From: Saccharina japonica
Lineage: Eukaryota; Sar; Phaeophyceae; Laminariales; Laminariaceae
DNA: 64,000 nt
Reading direction: 5' to 3'
NCBI GenBank assembly: GCA_008828725.1
Contig: MEHQ01002047.1
Location: 39,777 to 103,776 of the forward strand
The notes under the pieces were generated by a model. It was not told where the DNA came from, made no database searches, and saw only the letters and a program-made list of their open reading frames with translations. This document shows positions 32,161 through 44,380 of this stretch, piece by piece (position 1 is the first letter of the stretch; each line of letters starts with the position of its first letter). The translations under genes were made by a program, and so were the position numbers.

Positions 32161-32408
32161 ATGTTGAGAGTCTACAGCAAGTGAGTATGTACCCTCTTTT
32201 TTCGCTCCGCCATAATAATAAGGAGGATGTTAGCCTCTCATCTGCTTTCAGGGTTCTTGCAAATGAAGAGGAGACCGCAACTGCTGTGTCCCGTATTACG
32301 CAACAAGCTCTTACAAAGGCTCTTTGGGGGCGTGAGAGGGCGAAATTAGCGATACAAAAAAGAAACGATATACAGCAACGACGACCATTTGTTTGCTTGC
32401 CCTATTGA
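32161..32408 (+). CDS. Possible small two-exon gene (58 aa), unknown function
   Basis: ATG at 32161 opens MLRVYSK. The sixth codon is followed by AA and a donor GTGAGTATG at 32181. A 71-nt intron ends in CATCTGCTTTCAG at 32251, and exon 2 (32252-32408) resumes in phase and reads VLANEEETATAV, then a basic helix-like stretch (ALWGRERAKLAIQKRND), to TGA. Both splice sites match consensus. The intron could also be read through as an Arg/His/Asn-rich frame, so the gene model is uncertain. It may instead be the 3' end of a longer gene, because the frame stays open upstream to about 32104. No domain recognised. Confidence 0.3.
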
Positions 32409-32570
32409 GGGATGATACAATATGTACTTTGGCGTTTGGTTTAAGCATACAACGGTGATTGCGCGGCACGCGTGCAACAGGTTACCCTGCGCGCGGGTTA
32501 TGGGCGGTCACGCCGCTCGCAGACGGCTGGTTGATAGCACAAACGATATCGTTGCTCAATTTGGTCGGTA

Positions 32571-32756
<186 letters not shown>

Positions 32757-33038
32757 TCTGTTGGGTATCTTATCGAGCGGTTCGAAATATATATATCGCA
32801 ATATCGAACGTGTTTTAGCCCTCCATCCCCTGGCATCCCCGTGACTTTATCCACATATTTTACGAACACTTCGATATATCAATTATCGAAAATAATATCG
32901 ATTACCTGGTAGCTATTTGTCTATCAGTAATACCGTATCGAACTCGATTACCGTTTGATATATCCAACACCACCATAGTATCAAGAACCACGGCGCTACT
33001 ACTATATAATATGTATTTATAAGAAGCTCAGGGCTTAC

Positions 33039-33217
33039 CATACGTAGCTGTAGAGCTTGAAGTTAGACGTGCGGAGCCGTCGATTTCGCTTGAAGAACGC
33101 AGCGGCAGTGAGTGACCGTGCCCTTCAAGTATTCCATCTATTAATAGTATAGCGTCTTGGAAAACCAGAGCGTCACCGTCAGAGAAAAAAACACAACCCG
33201 CTCCCGCTGGCCAAGGA
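33039..33217 (-). CDS. Candidate internal exon of an unknown gene
   Basis: The acceptor TTTCTCTTCTATTAATAG precedes 33217 and the donor G|GTAAGC follows 33039. The only useful frame reads PWPAGAGCVFFSDGDALVF, then QDAILLIDGILEGHGH and a Ser/Thr-rich end, phase 2 in and phase 1 out. A further open minus frame at 33473-33800 (containing GYFSRLMAISTNTNRVGY) may be an upstream exon, but its donors do not match this exon's phase unless a weaker CTG|GTGGC site is used. No family recognised. Confidence 0.35.
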
Positions 33218-33782
33218 CTATTAATAGAAGAGAAACACGAAAACGGCATCCGATATGTACCTGGTAGGTAGCAGTGGGGGTGGAAAGGGAAGCTCCAAAC
33301 CCTCGCCAGACATATACCTTACCACAGCCCCCGGCCGAAGTCCAAATAACACGGTATATGTATGTATAGATATACAGGTGTAGAGTATAGCGGCGGGGCT
33401 CAGTTAGAGATGGAGGCTGTCTGTGTAGATTTTAGGGAGGGAAAGCCCACAACCCTCGCTATTAATATCAATACCTCATAAAGCCACCAGAATGGCCTCA
33501 GCCGGCCGGCGTTCTTCTGTTGTCCCACAGCACTGCAACTGATATTCGAATAGCCAACTCGATTGGTGTTCGTCGAAATTGCCATCAGACGGGAAAAATA
33601 GCCGACCGCTGCTTTGAGCACGAGGCCGAGAGAAGGGACGCCACCGCTTGGCCAGGCGAGCCTTGGACCATGCGTTGGTAGGTATAACCTAGACACGACA
33701 AACTGTCGAGCTCGAGCTTGAGCGATACCCTTCCGAACTACACCCGACCGCCTTTCAGGGGGAAAAACATGCTGGGAATTAC

Positions 33783-34010
33783 TATTCCTTCGGGGACACA
33801 TTCATGTTGACGCGAGTCGACGAGGGAAGCATGTGCTGTGCTCTTTTCGTGATAAACACACCCAAAGGCACGTACCGTAGTAGGGAGGGGAGAGAGAAAG
33901 TCCGCCTGACCGTGACCCCGGATCTGAGGTATTGCTGTACCAGTAGGAGGGAGAGAGAAAGGAAAAAGGCGAAGACAATACATGGGAAGCATAACAACAC
34001 AAAACAACAA
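33783..34010 (+). mobile_element. S1 SINE-like fragment
   Basis: GTCGACGAGGGAAGCATG, GTGACCCCGGATCTGAGG and a GA-rich 3' part match the S1 copy at 19571. The tRNA-like head is absent. Confidence 0.6.
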
Positions 34011-34232
34011 AAAGGACAGCGCGCGGCAACAGCAGCTAGTTAGTTAGTCGATAATCTCCTATTTTGGCCAAGGCTTGCGGCGTATTGTCTTGTCAAGTGC
34101 CAACATTAAGCATAGAGATTATCTTAAACGGGTATTGCATAATATTTTGAGCGACTTAAATGGCCATTGCATGCCAAGTAGGTACTTAGAGTGGCGTTCA
34201 TCTCTGAGCACCCATGTTCATACCAGGTATAC

Positions 34233-34454
34233 CAGGGGCGTCCAGAAAAAAGAGAAAACGACACACCACACCCCCAGAGGTCGGAATAGAAAACCGTTGC
34301 AACCGTTGTGATCACATGATGAAATAAGAAAATGGAAAAAAAAAACAAATCCTTATTTTCATTTTTTCACTTGGTTTTAGTAACACCCCCCCCCCCCCCC
34401 CCCTAACAACAAAAAATTCTGTGAGATGTCGAAAACAAAAAATCGACCACGCTG
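34233..34454. mobile_element. hAT-like MITE (222 bp)
   Basis: The ends CAGGGGCGTCCAGA and TCGACCACGCTG are roughly inverted. The flanks AGGTATAC (34225-34232) and GGGTATAC (34455-34462) form an 8-bp target duplication with one mismatch, typical of hAT insertion. The body is shared with the element at 57395. A poly(C) run lies at 34385-34403. Confidence 0.65.
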
Positions 34455-34974
34455 GGGTATACCTGTAAATTATTATATATAAAAAGGTCAAGCGCCTGAA
34501 ATTATTCACTCACAAAATTGTTCGCGCATCTCGGGCACAAAACTCTGAAATCATGTCACATCCACAAATCCAAACAGTATCGACGACTGGCTGCGCTCGT
34601 ATCAAAAAGTATCTAAGTATACGTACAGGAAGAGTGTGCGGTATATAGTACGTACACACGAGAAGCGCGGAGTCGCACATTCCTTTACAATGCCATTCTG
34701 ACGCACAATCCATAATATATACCCCGGAAGCTCGGCTTGCGTCAGGAACCCGGTGCTTGCTCTACAGCAGCAGTAATCGGCGTTTATTTTTTATATATAT
34801 AGGTTTACTTGCTTCCCCTGATTTCCGAAGAGGTACGTATGTATGTATGTACGTATCATTGACGTGGGGTGCTTTCTACAGTGAGTGGCAAACTAGCTTT
34901 ACAGTCTCGGAACTTATGACGTTGCCGGTCAACGTTCTTTCCGAGCGCTACAACAACAGTAGAGCAGTGCCACC
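34455..34974. other. No gene recognised
   Basis: Short frames only. Confidence 0.4.
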
Positions 34975-35160
34975 TTTTTTCTTTCTTTCTTTTTTTCCCA
35001 CCCCATTGACTTTATCGTCGCCCGTATTTTCTCTATCGTTCCTAGTCGTAACTCAGATCCGGGGTTTCTTCTCTCTCCCCCCCCCCCTCCCCTAAGGTTC
35101 GTGCCTTGCATTTTTTTTATCGCGAGAAGACTTCATTAAGCCCTTTGTTCCCGCTCGTCT
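34975..35160 (-). mobile_element. S1 SINE-like fragment
   Basis: On plus it reads T-rich, then TCGTAACTCAGATCCGGGG, TTCGTGCCTTGCATTTTT and ATCGCGAGAAGACTTC. This is the complement of the S1 body, without the head. Confidence 0.6.
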
Positions 35161-35184
35161 ACTCGCATCGTATACTGGTCTTAT

Positions 35185-35339
35185 TTTCTAAGCTCCGCCT
35201 CGCATGTGAAGAGTGATCTCAACATCTCACTCGAAACATGGACTCCGAGGATGACGCTTGTTCGCGCACTCGCGCAACGTCGCCGAATAATCCGCGCGCT
35301 GCTATTATTATCTCTACCTGTGGTCCAAAACAACATCAA
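35185..35339. repeat. F3-like MITE body abutting an F1 copy
   Basis: TTTTCTAAGCTCCGCCTCGC and CATCTCACTCGAAACATGG match F3. It ends at the F1 terminus. Confidence 0.5.
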
Positions 35340-35631
35340 GACTCGTGCTACGATAGATAAGAGGTATAAGGTATACCTTTTTTTGGCCGAACCGTTTTTC
35401 AGAATGACGGGACTCCCTTAACCCAAACTCGTCGGAATTGGATTTTTGTTTATGCAGTATGTGTCGTTTTTGTACTTACTGGGACCCCATCCATGATATT
35501 TGTTCGCCGGGTAAGAGCACTTTTTATTTTCCTCCAAAATCGTTTTTGTTTGGTGAGGTATACTCGTAGAGCTTGTCAGGTGACCAACCCTAAAAAAGCA
35601 AGCATCGTGCATCTCTACCGTAGCAAGCGTC
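35340..35631 (-). mobile_element. F1 MITE copy
   Basis: GACTCGTGCTACGATAG to CATCTCTACCGTAGCAAGCGTC, with CCTTAACCCAAACTCGTCGG and TTTTCCTCCAAAATCG inside. No target duplication is left. F3-like scraps follow at 35672-35760. Confidence 0.75.
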
Positions 35632-35777
35632 TTACGTAGTGCTAGTCAGAGTATACTACTACTACTACTACTAGCCGGTAGGTGCTCACATCATGAGGAG
35701 CTCAACCGGCCAGAAAATATAATACTATTGCCTTCACAGGCAAAAGACGCAACTCCTCAACCATGGAATGAGTCAGT

Positions 35778-35886
35778 AGAATGAGTAGTAGTAGTAGTAG
35801 TGGTAGTGGTAGTAGTAGTGGTAGTAGTAGTAGTAGTGGTAGTGGTAGTAGTAGTATAATAGTAGTAGTAGTAGTGGTAGTAGTAA

Positions 35887-35927
<41 letters not shown>

Positions 35928-35928
35928 A

Positions 35929-35975
<47 letters not shown>
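35778..35975. repeat. (AGT)n microsatellite
   Basis: Left half mixed with GGT; right half nearly pure GTA/AGT. Confidence 0.95.
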
Positions 35976-35976
<1 letters not shown>

Positions 35977-36785
35977 TTTTAATCTACTTGAACTGGCCTC
36001 CTCGGCCGCGATACGAGTCTAAATCACAATGAGGTACGCACGGACGGGCGGTGATGTTCTGAATGCATGCCTGTATGTATGCCATGTTGCTGGTGAATCG
36101 GCTCATCACACAACAGCAGTCCATGGGAGGCCTACACAATAATACTGACGATACACACTATATACGCATGTACGTCATATACATCAGAACTAACTGTGGT
36201 ATTTGACAAGTCACGCACACTGTAGTAGATATATGTATATCAGGCACAACCGTAAAAGGAACAACAACGACGGACGGCCATTTTTGAGCGAAACGGTTTG
36301 TACATGTGACTGACTGACTGTGCGCGACACCACGTCAGAAAAATAGAAAAACTTATTGTTTCGGGCCGGGTTCGAGCTATTACCGCAATGTGAGGCCGCG
36401 TGTTGTGCGCTTCTCCATTGCGAGTAAAACACGCCTACTACTGCACTACTGCTTGCTGTATACGAGCCGGGCCACCCAAAAACCAGAGACGGTTTCCTAA
36501 ACTGGTACCTCGTACCCTGACACACCACTGCTTGCAAAACAAACAGTAAATTACATATTCTAACCTTTTATTTATATCTCGCCGAGATATCCACGAAACC
36601 CCCAAAACACCAACAACGTATTTCCTCACTAACTCCGTGTCAAAATCACCGATTCCTGAAATTTGGTGGAGGCGATGTATGTGCTGAAGAAACAAAGAGA
36701 ATATCGACACAATATGTTTCACCAGTTCGCTACCCATCAAGAGTTGTTACCAAAACACGTTCCCATTCTTATTTCAAGTATTAAA
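35976..36785. other. No gene recognised
   Basis: Open minus frames up to 108 codons, with no splice or domain support. Confidence 0.35.
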
Positions 36786-37672
36786 AAAACGGTATTTGTG
36801 CGATGTCCCGCTCAATCTTGCGAATTTTATAACTTCCTCCATGGAAGTAAAAGAAAAAGAACACAATGTGGTAGACCTTCAGACTATTTGAACGTGTGGT
36901 TCTAATACGCGAGGTTACGTATAGACATTCGAATAAAATTCGCAAGATTGAGCGGGACACAAAATTGCTTCCATGAAAATTTGTTTTATTTTCATGAACG
37001 TAAATTAACTCCCATGAAAGTAAATGGAAGTACATTTACTTCCATGATTTGTTTTACTTTCTTCATGGAAATTAAAATGTACTTCCATGAAAGTAAACCA
37101 ACTTGCATGGAAGTTAATTGGCTTATGTGGAAACTTTCATGGAAGTAAACCGTATTTAATTCCATGGAGAAGTAAAAACACTTACTTCCTTCCATGATTC
37201 CGTAGAAGTTTCCGTTTGAACAGAGAGGCTTCGGCCACTAGACAGGTTGAGTATGGTTTTGCGCTGCGCGCTACACGGCATTTTATATTCCGTTTGGAAT
37301 TGGTCCACATTTTGGTAACCGAGATGGGCCTATTTTGGGTGGGACGGTGTACCAACTGCGAGCAGCGGGTGAATTCGTGCCCTCGCTTCAATGTTTTACC
37401 ACCATGAGGAAGCAATTTTCACCTTACTTCTAATTTAATCACGGAATTAAGACAACTGCAATGGAAGTAAATTTAACTTCCATGAAAAAAGTAAACATAA
37501 CTTTCGTGGAAGTGTAGCGTTTACTTCCATGGAAGTAAAAAACAGAGCGTGGAAGTCACATTTACTTCCATGAAAGTAAAAACAATTTCGTGGAAGTAAA
37601 ATTTACTTCCATGAACGTAAAACTACTTTCGTGGAAACTTTCATTGACGTAAAATCACAAGTCAAATAATGT
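36786..37672 (-). mobile_element. Palindrome-built foldback module 1
   Basis: Dense CTTCCATGGAAG-type palindromes with TTTACTTCCATGGAAGTAAA as the apparent unit surround a ~190-bp core at about 37205-37400 in minus orientation. An extra inverted pair, GTCCCGCTCAATCTTGCGAA, lies at about 36804 and 36955. The motif AATGTGGTAGAYC occurs at 36864 and 37669. Confidence 0.7.
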
Positions 37673-37979
37673 GGTAGATCGGACACTGACTGCCTTCCCC
37701 TATATATTTGATGTAAATCCGGTAGAAAGGGAGCACCAACGAACGGTCATTCCGGGAGGAAACAGTTCGCACTGTGCGCGGCGCGACACTCATTCAGGAC
37801 GATTATTTTGGGGGCCAAGGCTCAACTTCTTACGCGAGGCAGAGTGTGTCTCTCGCACCATTTTTGGTTTATAACTTCGGACGGTTTTCTCATTCTTCAT
37901 GCAAAATTATTGAGGGCTAACATATACCAACTCTCCCCATTTAACCGGTCTACTGCACTTATGTTTGTTTCGGTGGTAG
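37673..37979. other. Spacer between foldback modules
   Basis: Unique sequence; no frame or repeat recognised. Confidence 0.4.
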
Positions 37980-38760
37980 TCGATGGAATTTTCCATAGAA
38001 GCTTCCATCGCTTCCAGGGAAGCTCCCGTGGAAGTGATGGAAGCTTCCATAGAAGCGAGGGGACTTTACATGAATTGACCCCCTGGTCCCACTTGGTACA
38101 CCGGCCCACCCAAAGTGGGCCCACCCCGATTACCCAAACGTGGATCAATTACATATGGGATATTGAAGACCGTGTAGCGCGCAGCGCCGAACCACGTTAG
38201 ACCCGTCTAGTGGGCGAAGGCCCTCTTCAAACTGTAACTTCTACGGACGTTTGGAAACTTGCATGGAAGTTTCCACGCTGGAAATTTCCATGGAAGCCAT
38301 GGAAGCTTCCACGGGTTCCTTGGAAGCTTCCAGCACTTCTACGGAAGCTTCCACGGCTTCCATGGAAGCTTCCATGGGGTTTCCATGGAAGTTTCCATGG
38401 GGTTTCATGGAATATGCCATAACTTCCCTTTAAGCTTCTTCAGCTTCCATGGAAGCTTCCACGGACAGGCATAGAAGCTTCCATGGAAGCCGTGGAAGCT
38501 TCCGTAGAAGTGGTGGAAGCTTCCATGGAACCCGTGGAAGTGGTGTAAGCTAGTCATGTAAGCGTCCATGGAAGCCGTGGAAGCTTCTGCGTAAGTGGTG
38601 GAAGCTTCCATGGAACCCGTGGAAGTGGTCGAAGCTTCCATGGAACCCGTGGAAGTGGTGGAAGCTTCCATGGAACCCGTGGAAGTGGTGGAAGCTTCCA
38701 TGGAACCCGTTGTAGCTTCCATGGAAACTTTCGGCGACTTCCACGAAACACCCCAAGTAT
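37980..38760 (+). mobile_element. Palindrome-built foldback module 2
   Basis: Short palindromic lead, the shared core at about 38050-38235, then ~500 bp of GAAGCTTCCATGGAAGC-type palindromes and a CATGGAACCCGTGGAAGTGG tandem repeat at 38530-38715. Here the word favours GCTTCC over the ACTTCC of modules 1 and 3. Confidence 0.7.
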
Positions 38761-38892
38761 AACTACAATGTATATACAAAATATATTTATATAAATCCCA
38801 GTCTAACTTCAAGTCAGTTGTCCGCCCAAATGGGAGTGCGGTCCGAAAGGGCCTAAGTATGTATGTAAGTACTGCCGCCTACTGACTTCGTA

Positions 38893-39652
38893 GCGCAATC
38901 TACCACACACACATTACTTGACGTTTGAGTTTAGTGCTTCCATGAAAATTTCCAAGAAATTTTCGTTTTACTTTCATGGAAGTAAATGTTGCTTACGAAA
39001 GTGTTTTTTTTACTTTCATGGAAGTAAATTTTAGTTACTTTGGTGGAAGTCAAATTTGTTTCCACGAAAGTTTATTTGCTTTCTTGGAAGTAAACTTTAC
39101 CTCCGAGAAAGGTTGGTTTTACTTCCACGAAGGTGCTATATATTTTCACAGAATTTCTGAAGTCTGATCACTCTAATGGAAGCAAAGTTTGCCTCCATGG
39201 AAGTTTGCTCATTTATGTGTGATTTTACATTGAAAGTAAATTTAACTTTTACTGCCTCCATGGAAGTAAACATGGAAGCGAGGACATTAATCAACCCCCT
39301 GCTCTCAGTTGGTACGCCGTTTCATTTAGCCTATCCCGATTACCAAACGTGGACCGATGACGAACGGTATATTAAAACCGTGTCGCGCGCAGCGCTAAAC
39401 CACGCTACACCTGTCTAGTGGCCGAAGGCTCTCTTCAAGAAACGGAAACTTCCACGGGAACCATGAAATTGGTTTTACTTCCATGGAATTAAATACGGTA
39501 TACTTACATGAACGTTTCCACATACTAAGTCAATTCACGTCCATGAAATATTTTCGAAGTGAAAGTATACTTCCACCATGAAATAATTTTTTCCTGAAAG
39601 TATTTTTCACTTCCATGGAAGTAAACGATAAACGACCACGAACGTGGTAGAC
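38893..39652 (+). mobile_element. Palindrome-built foldback module 3
   Basis: Left end AATCTACCACACACACATTA and right end GTGGTAGAC are inverted. Flanking ACTTCCATGGAAGTAAA arrays enclose the core at about 39272-39440, which shares CCCGATTACCAAACGTGGA, GCGCGCAGCGC and CTGTCTAGTGGCCGAAGG with modules 1 and 2. No protein is encoded. Confidence 0.7.
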
Positions 39653-39685
39653 CCTAGCAGGGAGGCAGTCGAGCTACAGCTACGT

Positions 39686-40083
39686 AGGGCTGGGCACTGG
39701 CAAAATATACACTGGCGGTAGCAATCTACTGAAAACTGTAATATACTGGCAGTAGTAATCTACTGCCTGCAGTAATCTGCTGGCAGTGCCTACAGTAATC
39801 TACTGGCAGTAGTAGTCTACTGCCTGCAGTAGCCGACTGGCAATAGTAATCTACCGTCAGTAGTAATCTACTGATTGATCTGGCCAGTATGTTAGCCAGA
39901 CCTGTTTATCGTGCGCACTCCCAAGAAGCACGCCATATTATAGAGGACGGAAACCCATCAATGAATTACGTTTCGAGAGGAGAGAGGCGAGGCCGTTTTC
40001 AGTGCTCTGCAATCCAGTATTATACTGCTTAGATTTGACGGCAGTATAATCGTTACTGATTGAGTCAGTCGGTGCCCAGCCCT
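39686..40083. mobile_element. hAT-like MITE (398 bp)
   Basis: AGGGCTGGGCACTGGC at the left and GTCGGTGCCCAGCCCT at the right are inverted and resemble hAT ends. The flanks AGCTACGT and AGCTACTA give an 8-bp duplication with two mismatches. The inside is a degenerate CAGTAGTAATCTACTGC tandem. Confidence 0.75.
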
Positions 40084-43000
40084 AGCTACTACAGCAGCAG
40101 CAGTATCAGGGTTAACGCAAAGGCCTACACAACGTCAGCAGGAAGATGTCCTCGGTCACGCTTCTTTCCGAGAGCTATACAACAGCTGTAGTACAGCTGG
40201 CAGTCTACGTCAGTCAAGTGACTTCCTAGGCCGATACCAGCCCATAGCGGAGGGAGATAAGGGAGCTGTCCTGGACTGTACGAGTTTACTGCGTATATGT
40301 ATGTACCCACTCCATGGGCGCGGCCTATTGCACACCTACACAACTAAAAAACTAAATACTACGTGCTAGTCACACATACATACATATGCGATTATGACAA
40401 AACAGGTGTACGTACTGTACTAACTCATGTATGTACTGTTTGTAGAAGAAACGCCAACGATGATATTCGAGAGAAACGGTTTTGCAACAGACAGGCGCAC
40501 GACGTCACAGACAATGATAAACCCTTGGTCACCATAATACTTGTTCTGAGCTACAGTAGGCTGGAGTTGTATCACACGAGAGGCATTCCGCGTGCGCCAA
40601 CATTTCGAGTACCAATCAATACCTACTATTGATTAACTACTATTAGTAACAGGGGTACATCTCTCTAAAACAGATATATACAACAGTATCATATGTCCAC
40701 ATTGATTTTAAATAGGCGCATATAAATGTAAATGTGCATGGATGTATGTTTGAACCCATACCGTTCGCGCGGTATTCATACTACCTGGAACTGTTACAGT
40801 ATATACAATACATTGTCTACGCATTATAACATAGGTATTACTCTGTGTGCCCCCCGACAATGTGAGCCGGAGGCGTGCACCGTAGGGGGGATGCTAACTA
40901 TCTGGACCCCGATCTGGGCTACCCAAATGAGGAAACTGCCCACGTTTGGGGAAATAGTGTATTACTGGAGGCCATACGAGTATGTAGGACGAAATATGGT
41001 TAGTATAACAATAATGAATATACAACTAGAGTTTTTGTGTGTACGTACCGTATGTACTATACTTAGTATACTATGTATTACATAGTATACTATGTATGAT
41101 ACCCCGTAATATCGTAGACGGAGCGAACAAAAAAAAACAAAGCTCGAATATCAAATACCGATCTCTGCTTGCTTACTTGCCAGTGTCAGTCGGAAGGACA
41201 ACGCCAGTTCGGATAGATGCACAAACAAACACACGCCCACGCACAACACACTTGCTTGCTCGAATTGTGTACGTGCCACTGCTGTGAGTTGGTTTCTCTA
41301 ATAAAAGCTTGGCCCTAGGGAAGCACACTGCTTGCCATTCATAACACGTTGCAGCAAGCAGCAACGAACGGAAGAAAGGTGTTTATATTGTGATTTTATA
41401 AAAAAAAAACTGATCACTTACGTACGTACGTACTACGTACTCGTTGTTAATGTCTCTCCTCCACAAAAATAAGATAAAATAAAAAGTTGGCACCTGGGTT
41501 CGTACTGACTGTACAGAACGTAAGGGCTCACTGAATAACCGCGCTGAAGTACCTCAAGCAGCAGTACTAACTTGTACGAAGCCTCCCGATATATTACGCC
41601 AACAAAAGCCAAACGCTGTCTACTCTGAACCAGACAGAACGAAGAAGAAAGTGTTCGGTACTTCTCCTTCTCCTTTCGCCGTAACATTCGAAACGAAACA
41701 GGCAAGATCGACACGGCTACAAAAACGCATTCACCAACAGCGTGGTCGGAAATATAAGCCACGTTTGATATTCACACGACATACTCCAAACGGTCGTTAT
41801 ATTTTCGGCCAGCGTGGTAAAGGCAAAAGGCCAGGGAAACTGCTGTTTCTGTCGTCAACTCTTCTTCTGTTGTTGTTGTTGTTGTTGTTGCAGTTGCTGA
41901 TGATTCTGCGCCGCGGACACAGATATCAGCGTAACAACAAAACGGCAACCGGTGGAACAAACACGTTTTTCGACACCACTACGTAGGATTACGATACTCC
42001 CCTCCTCCTCCTCCTCCTCCTCCTCCTCGCGTATTTTTTTTATAGCCTGCACTCACCAATAATCGTCTTGCGTGGATTTTCACCATCTTCCCCGAAGTAC
42101 AACAAACCGACACGCATTGTGACATACCAGTGCAAGTAACTTTTACGGCGCCATCTGTATACACTCTGATATATACCCCAGTATACATTTATAGTCCTGT
42201 TGTATCCGATACAAACACAGCCCGCCCCAACATCAAATAGCCAGACGCTAACTCTCTGAGAGCGGGTGGGTACCCGACAAAAACTAGGGACCAGACCGCG
42301 CAAGAACCAAAACCGCAGACTGCCTTGCCTTCAAAGGTTGGGGTGGAGGCCTAAGCAACCCCACCGCCGATTTCGCGTACCAGTACCTACTTGTATGCGT
42401 AGTGCGTAAAATGCTACGACAAGAAATCAAACAGACAGCTAAGACACGGAGCAAACAGACATCAGTGCTAGCTATAACCCAAAAACATCACCACCACCAC
42501 CACCACCACCACTACCACCACCACACAACATCACCATTACTACTGAACCCTCACACCTATCTCACCGCGGGTCACACACCTACCTATCACCTACCACGAC
42601 TTACGCCATGCAAACGCTCCGCACTTCGAGCTCCATAAACGCGACACTTCCTCTTGGCGCCACCACCCACCACTACCACAACAAGAACAAGGGTACTGCA
42701 ATGACAAACACTCGGACACAACACACAAACAAAAGGAAAAAAGCACGGTGGCTGCGAAAGCTAGAATGAGCCGCGTACTGCTGCTGTATGTAGGTCTACC
42801 ACGAACCAGACAAAACAAATACAAAAACAAAAACAAGACGGGACCTCCACATTCCCCACAAACACGCACACGCTAATACCTAAGTTACACAAAAGGTTGC
42901 CCTCTGAATAGATCGTCACCATTTTACCACTTCGTTCGGCACGGGTCGCTTCCCACACACCGACCTCTAACCCCTCAAGTATATACTCCCGAGTTCCTGC

Positions 43001-43790
43001 CCGGTATACAGAACGGCCTGCGCGCAGCGCTCGGCATCACCAGCACGTTTGGCGTGTCTACTCTCAGCCCCCTCCGCAGGGGGGGCGGGGTTGCACTCGG
43101 CTTCGCCTCAACTCTCCACAACACACGCAAGCAAGCAAGCGAGCAGGCAGCAGCTTAGTTCAAATCTGCAGGTCAAGCCGAAGACCACGGCCAGACTGCT
43201 GTCGCTTGTGTCGGGCGGAAGGGATCGCCTACTACTACTACTGTACTCCACATACTGTAGTCAGCGCTCAATATGTGATACACTTCAACAGTAGGTTATC
43301 CCTTCAACTCGAAAAAGCTGACAAGGGTACTCGTAGAGCAGTAGAATATCTCTTCCATCCAATACCTTGTAGCCGCACGTCTTGAAAGCTCGTCTCAAAT
43401 TCTACAATTAACACCTCCCCCCCCTTGTCGTTCCGTTTCCTTGGTCAAAAATCGAACAAAATATCCTCCGCGAACGGCAACACGCACCGCGTACGCGTAG
43501 ACGCAGAGCCCACAACCCGTCCTGGGCGTACGTCCTCCTGCTCTGCCCCGCATCTACGCCGTCCGGCCCCGACCAGACACACGCCCTCCGCAGTACTCTC
43601 TGGGCTCCGGCTCGTACCTAATTTTAGCCCAAAACTCACTGAGCACACAACTACTATTTTCAATCCCTAAACTGCCTCGCGATGCTCCCCCCCACGGCAA
43701 TATCCGACTCCTTTTGTTATTTACCGGCTCGCATTTATCATCCCCCTTCGGCATTATTGGACTCTTATTTGTTGTTTTTTGTTTCCGCCT
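40084..43790. other. No confident gene in 3.7 kb
   Basis: Small microsatellites: (TTG)n at 41868-41890, (CTC)n at 42001-42029, (CAC)n at 42489-42528. A plus frame at 41651-41986 reads protein-like in part (RKYKPRLIFTRHTPNGRYIF) but overlaps an equally plausible minus frame. Neither has splice support. Confidence 0.35.
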
Positions 43791-44120
43791 ATGGCGGGTG
43801 ACATGCAAACGTATTACATCGTAGAGGGCTTTTTGGGCACGGATATCTGTTCGAGAGATCAATCAATCGTTTCGATAAATACGAGTAGAACGACTCCAGG
43901 TACCGTTTCCTTGGAGATTCGTTTCCGGGCGAGAAGATCGACCCGCGAAAGTCTTTCCGCCCGAAAAGACCGTTCCAACGAAAGGGGGCGGGCGTCAGTA
44001 AACAAAAGCCTTGGGCTATACGCTGAGCTTGTCAAGAGATACACTGGCATTAAGGTGAAGGAGACGAAGGGCCTCCCATACCATACCGCCTACGCTATAC
44101 CGGTACCTGGTATACCGTAA
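43791..44120 (+). CDS. Weak hypothetical ORF (109 aa)
   Basis: ATG-started frame MAGDMQTYYIVEGFLGTD, then a Ser/Arg-rich middle (RARRSTRESLSARKDRS) and a tail ending VPGIP before TAA. Composition is protein-like. The 3' end overlaps a diverged tandem duplication (44084-44380). A possible donor CCAG|GTACC lies near 43899. No domain, neighbour or start context supports it. Confidence 0.2.
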   Translation: MAGDMQTYYIVEGFLGTDICSRDQSIVSINTSRTTPGTVSLEIRFRARRSTRESLSARKDRSNERGRASVNKSLGLYAELVKRYTGIKVKETKGLPYHTAYAIPVPGIP

Positions 44121-44380
44121 AAACAGCGTAGACCAAACCAGCTTTTTGCATATTATGTCGGCGCCGCTTGGCCCGAGAGCTTTTCGAAGCCCCTTCCGCT
44201 GTACGACGAGCTCGTAAAGATGTGTACACAGTAGTAGACGACGACGAGTCCGCCTATACCATACCGTCTCTACTACTACTACTACGCCATACCTTCGTAT
44301 ACCGTATGTTAGACCCGACCGGCTTTATATCGCGGCTTTCGGTGCCGCTCCGGGCTCGAGAGGGTTTTCGAAGTCACGCC
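44084..44380 (+). repeat. Diverged tandem duplication, ~160-bp unit
   Basis: CCATACCGCC...GGTATACCGT...CCCGAGAGCTTTTCGAAG is followed by CCATACCGTC...CGTATACCGTA...CTCGAGAGGGTTTTCGAAG in the same order. From 44381 to 45138 no gene is supported. Confidence 0.5.
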
